Shown here in pieces: positions 58,601 to 64,000 of a stretch of DNA of 64,000 nucleotides. The stretch spans positions 11,961,338-12,025,337 of the forward strand of contig NC_088302.1 of assembly GCF_032854445.1 (NCBI RefSeq), read 5' to 3'. Within the stretch, counting starts at the first letter, position 1. Every line of letters starts with the position of its first letter. A model generated the notes under the pieces. It saw nothing but the letters and a program-made list of their open reading frames with translations. It searched no databases and was not told where the DNA came from. This DNA comes from Liolophura sinensis. Lineage: Eukaryota > Mollusca > Polyplacophora > Chitonida > Chitonidae. Position numbers and translations under genes: made by a program.

Positions 58601-61042
58601 AAAACAATGAAAAAAAAAAAAAATAAACAAGTAATTCAGATAAAGATTTCACTGATCTTTCTCCTGCTCCCTTCATTTGCATATGGCCTATATGTATTAA
58701 AATAAACCATAATCTGAATTGAAGAAAAACAAAATGTATTGCCAAAAATAAGCTCTAAAAACATAAAATGCATAACATTTACCATCAAATGAAACACTAT
58801 GTCCGCATGTACGTTTTATTCTACTTTCATGGATTGAAAAATTATACTGCAATGTGTATATACGTATAATTATTATTATACCACAATTTTCTGAAAATTA
58901 TCTGTATGGGATAAGTGCCATATCATATGAGTCATATTGTGAGATTAAAGATTTCTGTGCACTTGCGTATAGATATGATCAGAACACATTGTTTTGATAA
59001 ACAAATTGAAATTTCTGGGAAAGTCTCCTCATCAACAGCAAAGATGTCTTGAACTACCTGTATGCACTACTCTGTTCTTTCCTTTAGTACTTTGCAATGT
59101 CTGTGTGTTCCTGCTTGCAGATAAAGCAAGCCGGAAGTCATTTATCAACAATATTATCAGTACTTTGGTACAAATCTTAATCGCTAGCTTGCTTAGTTGT
59201 AGGTGCCTAGGTAATTTCTTGATTCAATGCAACAGCTTTATGCTAGCATGAGCCACTGGATTGATGCGAGACATCAGTTCTTATTCCTGGGTTTCCCCCA
59301 CAAATAGTCACACCTTCTATATTTCATTTTCATTTTGTTAAATGAGCAGTGGCAAGAGTGCTTTTTTCTGCAGAAATGTCTCATTCCATCTTCCCAAGAT
59401 TAGGTCTGAAAAGTACTGGAATACAATACTATCGTCACACCAGCTCTCCCAGATTACAACTGTAATTACTAGAGCACTTGTACTTCCCCAGAAATAAATC
59501 ATTCCGTCTATCTCAGCTTAAATCTGCCATTGTCACAGCACTTGCCCGAAAATGAAGTACTTCAAAAATCCAAGATTGAATAAGCAACTGCCGCAGTATG
59601 TGTACTTCCCTGTAAATAACTGTAAGCAACTCCAAAACCCAACAGTATTATCGTTAATAGGGAATACACTTTCTGAATATAACGATAACAATAACAATAT
59701 TAACGATAATACTGTTACTTAATCCACTTTCTAAATGACATCTATACCTATCCAAAACCCAAGTTCAGATCAACCAACTGCCAGGGTAAATGTACTTCTC
59801 CAGAAATAAATCTCACCAAATATCCAAGGTCACATCAGCAATTAAGAGTACATGGACTTGTCCAGAAATAAGACACTCCAAAAAGGCAAGGTCAGATCAG
59901 CAATTGTCAGAGTACATGCACTTCCCCAGAAAAAAGTCACTCCAAAAACCCAAGGTCAGATCAGCAATTGTCAGAGTACATGCACTTCTCCAGAAATCAG
60001 TCACTCCACAAAGCCAAGGTCAGCTCAGCAATTGTCAGAGTGCATGTTCTTCTCCAGAAACCAGTCACTCCACAAAGCCAAGGTCAGATCAGCAATTGTC
60101 AGAGTACATGCACTTCTCCAAAAATAGGTCACCCCAAAAACCCAAGGTCAGATCAGCAATTGTCAGAGTACATCCACTGCTCCAGAAAAAAGTCACTCCA
60201 AAAACCCAAGGTCAGATCAGCAATTGTCAGAGTACATGCACTTCTCCAGAAATCAGTCACTCCACAAAGCCAAGGTCAGCTCAGCAATTGTCAGAGTGCA
60301 TGTTCTTCTCCAGAAACCAGTCACTCCACAAAGCCAAGGTCAGATCAGCAATTGTCAGAGTACATGCACTTCTCCAGAAATCAGTCACTCCAAAAACTCA
60401 AGGTCAGATCAGCAATTGCAAGAGAAGCATCTGTCAGTGTCCACAAAGGTTTAACGATGCTATTACAAGACAAAAACAATGTCTCATAATTTCTCATGTC
60501 TCTCCGATCATGTTTATATCTGTATGTACTTGGGCTATATACCTAAGATTATGCACACAAATTCACATCACAGTCAAATTATTATTGCAGTTTCATTAGT
60601 GTTTACATACACACATATAATCAAAACCATAAAACGTGTCAATGTTTACATAGATCCCTGTACTGGTTGTTCCAAAGTTTAGTAAAACCTCAATCAGACT
60701 TTAATCTTATTGTTTCACGTCACAAAGTATCAAAGCCGATCGCAACTTTAGTCCACCACAGACTTAACAGCTCACTCTAAGCATTGAAAACATATTTGAA
60801 CAATAGTTTCAGCAAAACACATATGAAAAACATGACAAAAGGACAAAAACTTAAATCCATTTCTTGGTCAATGTTGTACACCATCAACTCACCTGAAATG
60901 GTTAAATCCTGTTTTGCCCAGGTAAGAGAGTACATACGAACCCGGCTTTCTGTCACTTTCTCGTATGAGGTAACTGCCAGGCTGTCCCGCCACACGTAAC
61001 CTGTCCTCCGTTGTTGTTCTGTCCAGTCGGCCATGGTACCAC
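37313..61042 (-). CDS. RASA1: RASA1, p120 Ras GTPase-activating protein (22 exons, N-terminus outside view)
   Basis: Exons in coding order: 60893-61042, 53310-53445, 52417-52488, 51562-51680, 50928-51012, 50429-50649, 49930-50080, 48187-48269, 47746-47819, 45858-45942, 45129-45367, 44710-44786, 43491-43660, 42731-42890, 42447-42589, 41659-41774, 41267-41353, 40531-40598, 39733-39821, 39304-39381, 38351-38473, 37313-37396 (with TGA). All are GT-AG, and every junction fits in phase. The product has about 868 residues in the order SH2-SH3-SH2-PH-C2-RasGAP, colinear with human p120-RasGAP from its first SH2 to the end. The human protein is longer only by a low-complexity N-terminus, whose exon I did not find. 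The protein switches off Ras at the membrane and docks to phosphotyrosine receptors. Both SH2 arginines, the arginine finger and the FLR motif are present. Exons 3 and 4 (SH3) each hold one apparent extra base. Assembly error is more likely than loss of the gene. Confidence 0.95.
38243..38312. repeat. Dispersed repeat, copy 3 (RASA1 intron 21)
   Basis: The blocks ATGCTTGAATAAA, CCTTGCAAACATGCGAAAAG and TGAAGAATTACAGTATA match 21740-21800. It lies 40 nt downstream of the donor of RASA1 exon 21. Confidence 0.5.
40044..40495. repeat. 52-bp minisatellite in RASA1 intron 18
   Basis: About eight to nine units of CTTATCCTCTGTACAAA, then AGCTGGTTTTAAATC, then ATCAAAATTAATGATCT. The first units start at 40044, 40096 and 40148. 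Homogeneity is highest at the left end. Confidence 0.92.
40790..41027 (-). mobile_element. SINE with 14-bp target duplication (RASA1 intron 17)
   Basis: The minus strand reads head to tail through GAGTTCAAGTCC, GGGTTTCCCCTGGGC, AAGTGAAATATTCTTGAG and GGCGTAAAACACCAATCAG, ending in a TAAA-repeat tail. It is flanked by AAGTAAGCCT-(A/G)-GTA at 40776-40789 and 41028-41041 (13 of 14 match). Confidence 0.9.
41904..42160 (-). mobile_element. Near full-length SINE (RASA1 intron 15)
   Basis: It retains the tRNA-like head on the minus strand: CCTCCGTGGCTCATTTGG, then TTAGCGCACTAGCGCAGCAT (A-box region) and GAGTTCAGGTCC (B-box). The standard body and TTGAGTATGGTGTCAAA follow. It serves as the reference for the 5' part that other copies lack. 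Confidence 0.85.
42384..42461 (-). repeat. 40-bp direct duplication covering the exon 15 splice donor
   Basis: GTCACATGACAACCTGG, then CTCACCTCACA-(C/T)-GAGTGTTT occurs at 42424-42461 (real exon end) and again at 42384-42421. On the gene strand this repeats the donor TGTGAG|GTGAG 40 nt downstream. Confidence 0.85.
42953..43028 (-). mobile_element. SINE 3' fragment, first of an adjoining pair (RASA1 intron 13)
   Basis: The minus strand reads CACCATAATGAGGGCCACC, then AAGTGAAATATTCTTGAG, then TACTCTGCAAAACATCAATC. It abuts the copy at 43029-43230. Confidence 0.75.
43029..43230 (-). mobile_element. SINE with internal deletion, second of the pair (RASA1 intron 13)
   Basis: The head CATGACTCAGTCGGTTAGCG, the GTGGGTTTCCCCCGGGC block and AAGTGAAATATTCTTGAG are kept. 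The B-box region is missing. A later SINE probably inserted next to or into the tail of an older one. Confidence 0.8.
43491..45367 (-). CDS. RASA1: RASA1 exons 11-13: end of PH and C2 domain
   Basis: Exon 11 (45129-45367) ends the PH domain (DWVHSLKPYC) and opens C2 with SLLIYICDAHRLPLRQVPHP, then YCVLSLNNVKVGRTQ and IWSEEFIL. Exon 12 (44710-44786) gives DIPADIDSVSVAIYN. Exon 13 (43491-43660) gives MTKQLCSLTSGEMYDEWFDL and IRVRLRYLHEVIMPVKEYT. The C2 domain aids membrane targeting in this family. Confidence 0.93.
43696..43927 (-). mobile_element. SINE (RASA1 intron 12)
   Basis: A TAAA tail, TACGCC-type 3' end (GGCGTAAAACTCCAATCAAA on the minus strand), the diverged central block and the CAGTTCAGGTCTC B-box region can be followed. 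It is more diverged than the 40790 copy. Confidence 0.8.
43960..44485. repeat. Dispersed repeat with GTTTCA..GGAAAT and GACAGACAGGCAGG blocks (RASA1 intron 12)
   Basis: Three diverged, roughly 160-bp units each contain a GTTTCA-x-GGAAAT or GTTCTTCAAAATT block followed by TTGCATGGACAAAAT-like sequence. The last unit ends in ACCGACAGACAGGCAGGGTC, then ATCCCTAACCC and a C-run. I recall this layout from widespread invertebrate repeats. The family is unnamed here. Confidence 0.5.
45858..50080 (-). CDS. RASA1: RASA1 exons 7-10: PH domain
   Basis: Exon 7 (49930-50080) ends with IIMRGWLSKK. Exon 8 (48187-48269) gives QKTKKWKHFFFVLNGTELQ, then LYFFENEK. Exon 9 (47746-47819) gives RSKPKGLIDLSYSSLYPVHD, then SLFG. 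Exon 10 (45858-45942) gives RPNCFQLVMNGLNTYSVYYL, then CAENADIAQ. Their order and sequence match the PH domain of p120-RasGAP, with the terminal Trp in the next exon (DWVHSL). Confidence 0.93.
46385..47521. repeat. 1.1-kb minisatellite, 26-bp unit (RASA1 intron 9)
   Basis: About 45 units of GCTATGCTGACTATCC, then TTTTATACAC, including a shorter variant that lacks the GACTA segment. Variants (CACGCTA, TACGCTA, CACTA) are interspersed, so units have been shuffled by unequal exchange. Confidence 0.95.
48804..49360. mobile_element. TTAA-flanked MITE, 557 bp (RASA1 intron 7)
   Basis: The ends are perfect inverted repeats, AGGAGAAGAAAA at the left and TTTTCTTCTCCT at the right, with further AT-rich complementarity inside. 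TTAA lies directly outside both ends (48800-48803 and 49361-49364), as in elements that duplicate TTAA targets, such as piggyBac derivatives. The interior has mixed composition and a 74-codon frame without family features. No transposase was seen. Confidence 0.75.
49652..49685. repeat. A(n)G(n) homopolymer pair
   Basis: A run of about 23 A is directly followed by about 11 G. It is prone to length error in assembly. Confidence 0.9.
50429..51012 (-). CDS. RASA1: RASA1 exons 5-6: second SH2 domain
   Basis: Exon 5 (50928-51012) gives NGNIDPVESLSYFHPNITKE and DAVQRLGQ. Exon 6 (50429-50649) gives GQGSFLVRPSDHSPGDYSL ... MGGRYFDTLDAIIQRYTKEQ and IMEGYTLATPVIR. The Arg of SFLVRPSD is the phosphotyrosine-binding residue. 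The usual WFHGKI start of this SH2 is YFHPNI here, a small lineage change. Confidence 0.93.
51247..51435 (-). mobile_element. Diverged SINE (RASA1 intron 4)
   Basis: The minus strand keeps TCCTCCCACCATATTGCTGC, GTACAGTGTAAAACATCAG and AGCAACCTACGGATG, with many substitutions. It is one of the oldest copies. Confidence 0.65.
51562..52488 (-). CDS. RASA1: RASA1 exons 3-4: SH3 domain, each with one apparent extra base
   Basis: Exon 3 (52417-52488) gives PVDDRR, then after a one-base shift in the GGGAAA run (52467-52472), VKAILPYRGMPETDEL. Exon 4 (51562-51680) gives FDKGDVFTVHNEL, then after a one-base shift in a six-G run (51636-51641), GDGWLWVTSQRTREDGL and VFEELVEDL. Without the two extra bases the pair is 189 nt, exactly 63 codons, and phase 0 at both ends. 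The protein match to the human SH3 domain is strong on both sides of each shift. Read as given, exon 3 runs into a stop. Confidence 0.85.
53310..53445 (-). CDS. RASA1: RASA1 exon: second half of SH2-1
   Basis: It translates as ITAMCGDYYIGGRQFDSLSD, then LIGYYTGVSYLLKDERLQYP and VPPPE, an almost residue-for-residue match to the end of the first SH2 of p120-RasGAP. It ends in phase 0 at GAG|GTAAGC. Confidence 0.95.
55309..55556 (-). mobile_element. SINE (large RASA1 intron)
   Basis: TAAATAAATAAATG tail, GCAAAACACCAACC 3' end, CCCACCATAATGCTGG, AGCAACCTGTGGATGG, the CAGTTCAAGTCCAG B-box and a decayed head ending near 55556. The possible flanking duplication (GATCATCACAT against GATTATCATAACAT) is imperfect. 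Confidence 0.8.
55572..55603. repeat. (ATAATG)n microsatellite
   Basis: About five ATAATG units in a row. Confidence 0.85.
56964..57077. repeat. 38-bp tandem repeat, three units
   Basis: CACATTTCCTGTG-(C/T)-GTAG, then TGTTTATCATCACACTTTTA recurs at 56964, 57002 and 57040 with a partial fourth unit. Confidence 0.92.
57270..57345 (-). mobile_element. SINE 3' end fragment (large RASA1 intron)
   Basis: The minus strand reads AAGTGAAATATTCTTGAG, then TATGGAGTACAACACCAATG with an AAATAA tail. Confidence 0.7.
57388..57590 (-). mobile_element. Diverged SINE (large RASA1 intron)
   Basis: A TAAATAAATAAATAGATAAA tail, GCATTAAGCAGCAATG, AAGTGAAAAATTATTAAG and TTTCCTCCACCCATAA on the minus strand are recognisable but decayed. 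The 5' part is unclear. Confidence 0.55.
59772..60425. repeat. 64-bp minisatellite open in all three forward frames (large RASA1 intron)
   Basis: About ten units of CAGCAATTGTCAGAGTAC, then ATGCACTTCTCCAGAAA, then CAGTCACTCCA, then AAGGTCAGAT. Clean starts are at about 59898, 59962 and 60026. The unit has no plus-strand stop in any frame, and 64 is not a multiple of 3. One long frame of 269 codons and two shifted shorter ones therefore arise by geometry. It is not taken as a gene. Confidence 0.93.
60893..61042 (-). CDS. RASA1: RASA1 exon: first half of SH2-1
   Basis: It translates as WYHGRLDRTT ... AGQPGSYLIRESDRKPGSY ... KTGFNHF and ends in AG, which joins to the next exon's G to make Arg. 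The Arg of YLIRES is the phosphotyrosine-binding residue. The exon begins one base into the reading frame after the acceptor TGTACAG, so a coding exon ending in phase 2 must lie upstream. Confidence 0.95.
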
Positions 61043-61298
61043 CTGTACATCACAAATAACACTTAACTGGTAAACTTCATGTTAGAATACACGGCATCGA
61101 ATCACAATACTGCAATTATGCAATTCAACCAAACAAATGGCACACTAAGACTAATCCTAGAGTATAGTATCATTCAGATGCCTTGGAATCTTTACGGAGG
61201 TACAGAAAAATGTGAGAAGAGATTCAACTACTGTAAACAGTATTCATTTACTAATACAAACAGTTACACCATTCCCTCCAGGTCAGGCAAAATTAAAT

Positions 61299-61408
61299 TT
61301 ATTTATTTATTTATTTATTTATCTGATTGGTGTTTTACGCCATCTCAAGAATATTTCACTTATACGACAGTGGCCAGCATTATGGTGGGAGGAAACCGGG
61401 CATAGCCC
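61299..61408 (-). mobile_element. 5'-truncated SINE with perfect target duplication
   Basis: A tail of seven TAAA units, GGCGTAAAACACCAATCAG, AAGTGAAATATTCTTGAG and CCGGTTTCCTCCCACC on the minus strand. The flanks carry GCAAAATTAAAT at 61287-61298 and 61409-61420. The low divergence suggests a young insertion. Confidence 0.9.
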
Positions 61409-62280
61409 GCAAAATTAAATACAAAGCAAAATCAGTTCATCAAAGTGAGGGGAAAACAGAAAATTTTATGTTACTCCATTAGGCAACACCAATTTTATTT
61501 TGTGTATTACGAGCAGGAAAACACTAAAAAAATCAAAAAATGAAATATCTACATGCTTTTATGATTTTCCTGTATTTATCTGATAACTATCCGACCATGT
61601 AAATATGTTTTCAACAGGAAAATTTGTCGAGACAATCCATATATTCCAAAAATTGGATGTAAAGTTTTATTTTTACACCCTCCTGTGACATCGAAAAAGA
61701 TTTATTCTGCCAATATCACAAGAATTTAACTTGGTGTGGCCTTATAGCACAACAAAACAAAGATTAATTTTAGTCCTCACATGAAGACCACAGGTCTGCA
61801 CTTTGTCTTGAGCTGAACTAATTCACTTGTGACTTATATGTATAAGAACCAAAGTTCAATTTCGCTGTTTTTCTTCTTCAACGTCTTTCCTTTGTAATTT
61901 ACAAAGCTGTCATCTGTACCTCTGCCTCTCCACATAATACCATAATACCTGGCCTGATACTAGGCAACTAAATCTTAGCCCAGATGACATTTGTAGATGC
62001 GCTGCAAGTCAGAAAGGTGACTTTGTTATGCAACTGCCGTGTTGCATGTCACCACAAAGCCATCCTGTCACATCCTTGAGGCCAACTTAAGTCATCAACT
62101 TCTTACACACATGCATGAGTAAGTCTACAACAGGATATCAGACCACAGCTTAATACTATTTCCAACAGCTGTCTACCTTTGTTTAGTAAGAGTAATGTAT
62201 GAAAAAGGAAGCTGAAGTTTAGAGAATGTTTAGTGAATAACATTATCATGTTCCAGTCACTTCACATATAAACAAGTGAA

Positions 62281-62518
62281 CACATGTGACGTGCGTATGG
62301 TGATTTCACTGGAACCTTCTCACTGAAAGTTGATGGAGCATTGCTTTACAGGGGCACAGTTTGATGAGCATTACACCGTAACATGTATAATCATGCTAAC
62401 ACATGTGACGTGCGTATGGTGATTTCATTGGAACCTTCTCACTGAAAGTTGATGGAGCATTGCTTTACAGCGGCACAGTTTGATGAGCATTACACCGTAA
62501 CATGTATAATCATGCTAG
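62281..62518. repeat. 119-bp tandem duplication
   Basis: CACATGTGACGTGCGTATGG opens both units (62281 and 62400). The two differ at only a few positions over the whole length, so the event is recent. Confidence 0.93.
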
Positions 62519-63539
62519 CAAATATTGCTTCCTTCCATTAACTTCGACTTACATTGTAAATTGACACCCTGACTTGGCTTATAACATATGATGGTATAAT
62601 AAAAATAAGGGTATTTGAAGTTTCAGGCCATATTATTATTATGTTAATGTAACTCTTTGCCAAAGGGTGTCCAGTACACTAGCAGTACATGTAACCCCCA
62701 AATTCCCTGCACTTTTAACTATTCTGATATTTCCATCCACAATCATAGCAAAACAGAGTAATTAATCCTGTAATTAACTGATCCAGCCATGCACTGCTCA
62801 TGTTTATTGCTCAGGCGGAAACTGTAACCTTTCACATTTAACCTCTGACCCAACTCCTAACAAGCCATAGGTGACCTTTAACAGGAAATGTACATGTACA
62901 CTGACGTACGTGTTCACATATATGTATAAGTTTGAACACATGTCTGTAAAAACTGTAAATGTATTTCCCGTGCTTTGTCAGAAATTAGATATACATGTAT
63001 GCTATGATTAACTCTTCAGTCACCTCACTGGTCTGTTCACATTTATACATAGCCCTATTACATTTGAATAAAATGAGGACTCACACTGCCAAATGTGTGT
63101 CTTCAAGGTAAAAGGTTGAAAACAAAATCAAACTGATGACAGCTCTTGAAAGCTTCAATGATTTCACAAACACAAAAACTTTCAGTGGATAGTTTATAGC
63201 ACGTGGTATGGTTAATTCAGGGAATTTCTTCTATCATCTCCCCTGAAAATGTTGCAGTCATTTTGCATAATAATGCACATTTCTTACCTGAAGACTGCCC
63301 CTGAAACTGGCAAATGAATGCCATAGTATATAAAAGACTTGCTCCAAGATAAAATTACTTTCATCCAAAACTGTATGACAATTCTGTATAATTGGCCTAA
63401 GGAAAAATGTTTATCCATTGATGCTTTTATCCACATACCCGGCTGAAGTAAATGTACACTTATTATTTTACATTGGAGATAGACATCAGTGTGAGTAAAT
63501 TGTTTCAAGATGTAATTTTTTCATTCATTTTCATCCTAA

Positions 63540-63810
63540 CTCTCAAAACTGTCCATACTGAGATGTCATATTTACATTTATGCTAATGACTGCCCTTACT
63601 GTGATGTTATGCTTGCTTTAACTCTCATGGCTGCCCTTACTGTTATGTCATGGTTATACTGACTGTCATAAATGTCCTTACTCCGATGTCATGCTTACAT
63701 TTACTCTTGTGACTGTCATAACTGTGATGTCATGGTTGCATTCTCTCCACAACATCCTTACTGTGATGTCATGCTTACACGGCCTCTCATGACTACCCTT
63801 ACTGTGAGGA
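63540..63810. repeat. Degenerate ~45-bp tandem repeat
   Basis: Five to six units of the pattern CTTACTGTGATGTCATG, then CTTACATTTACTCT, then ATGACTG. Units vary in length. Confidence 0.7.
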
Positions 63811-63935
63811 GGTGAAAGAAAACATGGGAAGGTGTATGGAAATGAACAACTTTGGATGAGAATTACTGCTGATAATAACCGGAAATTACAGAGCGTTAAA
63901 CAGAGCAATGTGTAAATTGTGAATGTGAACAAAAT

Positions 63936-64000
63936 CTGATGGTTGTGGGTTTCCCCCAGGTTCTGCCCTGTTCCCTCCCACCATAATACTGGCTGTCGTA
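63936..64000 (+). mobile_element. SINE, cut by the window end
   Basis: GATGGTTGTGGGTTTCCCCC, then AGGTTCTGCCCTGTTCC, then CTCCCACCATAATACTGG and GTCGTA, colinear with 4405-4475. It is in plus orientation, opposite to the copies inside RASA1. Confidence 0.85.

Larger units (their letters stand above)
53446..60892 (-). other. Large RASA1 intron (between the two SH2-1 exons)
   Basis: 7.4 kb without a supportable exon. It holds several SINE copies, a 38-bp and a 64-bp tandem repeat and an ATAATG microsatellite, all listed separately. Short frames such as 53562-53891 and 56039-56293 have no recognisable content. Confidence 0.7.
61043..64000. other. Upstream intron or 5' flank of RASA1
   Basis: The exon at 60893-61042 begins in mid-codon, so at least one more coding exon must lie 5' of it, above 61042. 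I could not find it here. The stretch holds two SINEs and two tandem repeats and is probably a first intron continuing past the window. Confidence 0.5.

Noticed and set aside
59790-60599. 269-codon plus-strand frame as a protein-coding gene
   Set aside because: It consists almost wholly of a 64-bp minisatellite with stop-free units. Overlapping shifted frames are equally open and there is no splice or start context.
37313-61042. RASA1 as a pseudogene because of the two SH3 offsets
   Set aside because: Twenty of 22 exons read in frame with consensus splice sites, introns are retained, and all catalytic residues are kept. Assembly error or exon skipping explains the offsets better.
1-64000. 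LTR, retrovirus-like or other capsid-bearing elements
   Set aside because: No long terminal repeats, polymerase, integrase or capsid signatures were seen on either strand.

Overview
This is a 64-kb piece of an animal nuclear genome, most likely from a mollusc or a close lophotrochozoan relative. The evidence is spliced genes with GT-AG introns, long AT-rich intergenic DNA, many minisatellites, and a swarm of tRNA-headed SINEs whose 3' body and tails are of the type I know from bivalves and gastropods. The species cannot be named from the sequence. No bacterial, CRISPR, LTR or virus-like element was seen.

Region 1 (1-19600, + strand) is a head-to-tail array of three copies of one gene family that I do not recognise by name. 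Copy A (2-1285) lacks its 5' part because the window begins inside it. Copies B (6306-8739) and C (14328-19125) both code for 648 residues and share an unusual layout: the first coding exon supplies only the ATG, and one large exon carries the rest. A and B are a young segmental duplication that is still alignable through about 2.4 kb of 3' flank. C is older, yet its central 1152 bp are almost identical to B while both ends are diverged, which is the mark of gene conversion. Part of the conserved core looks like a phosphate-binding TIM-barrel half, possibly a distant relative of the MfnB/DUF556 family. The flanks hold three MITE or foldback elements, a SINE with a perfect 14-bp target duplication, and tandem repeats.

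Region 2 (19600-37000) is mostly non-coding. Its one gene is a single-coding-exon type II membrane glycosyltransferase of family GT32 (24124-25167, - strand). The rest holds SINE fragments, a dispersed repeat family, short duplications and a ~97-bp minisatellite.

Region 3 (37313-61042, - strand) is the orthologue of RASA1 (p120 RasGAP). I could place 22 coding exons that run from the first SH2 domain through SH3, second SH2, PH, C2 and RasGAP to the stop codon. The N-terminal low-complexity exon is not in view. All key residues are present, including both SH2 arginines, the GAP arginine finger and the FLR motif. The two exons coding for SH3 each carry one apparent extra base. Its introns hold nearly all the window's SINEs (almost all in the gene's own orientation), a TTAA-flanked MITE, and four large minisatellites.

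The three loci show no sign of a shared pathway. The main interest is the converting gene array and its unidentified enzyme-like core, followed by the RASA1 SH3 cassette.
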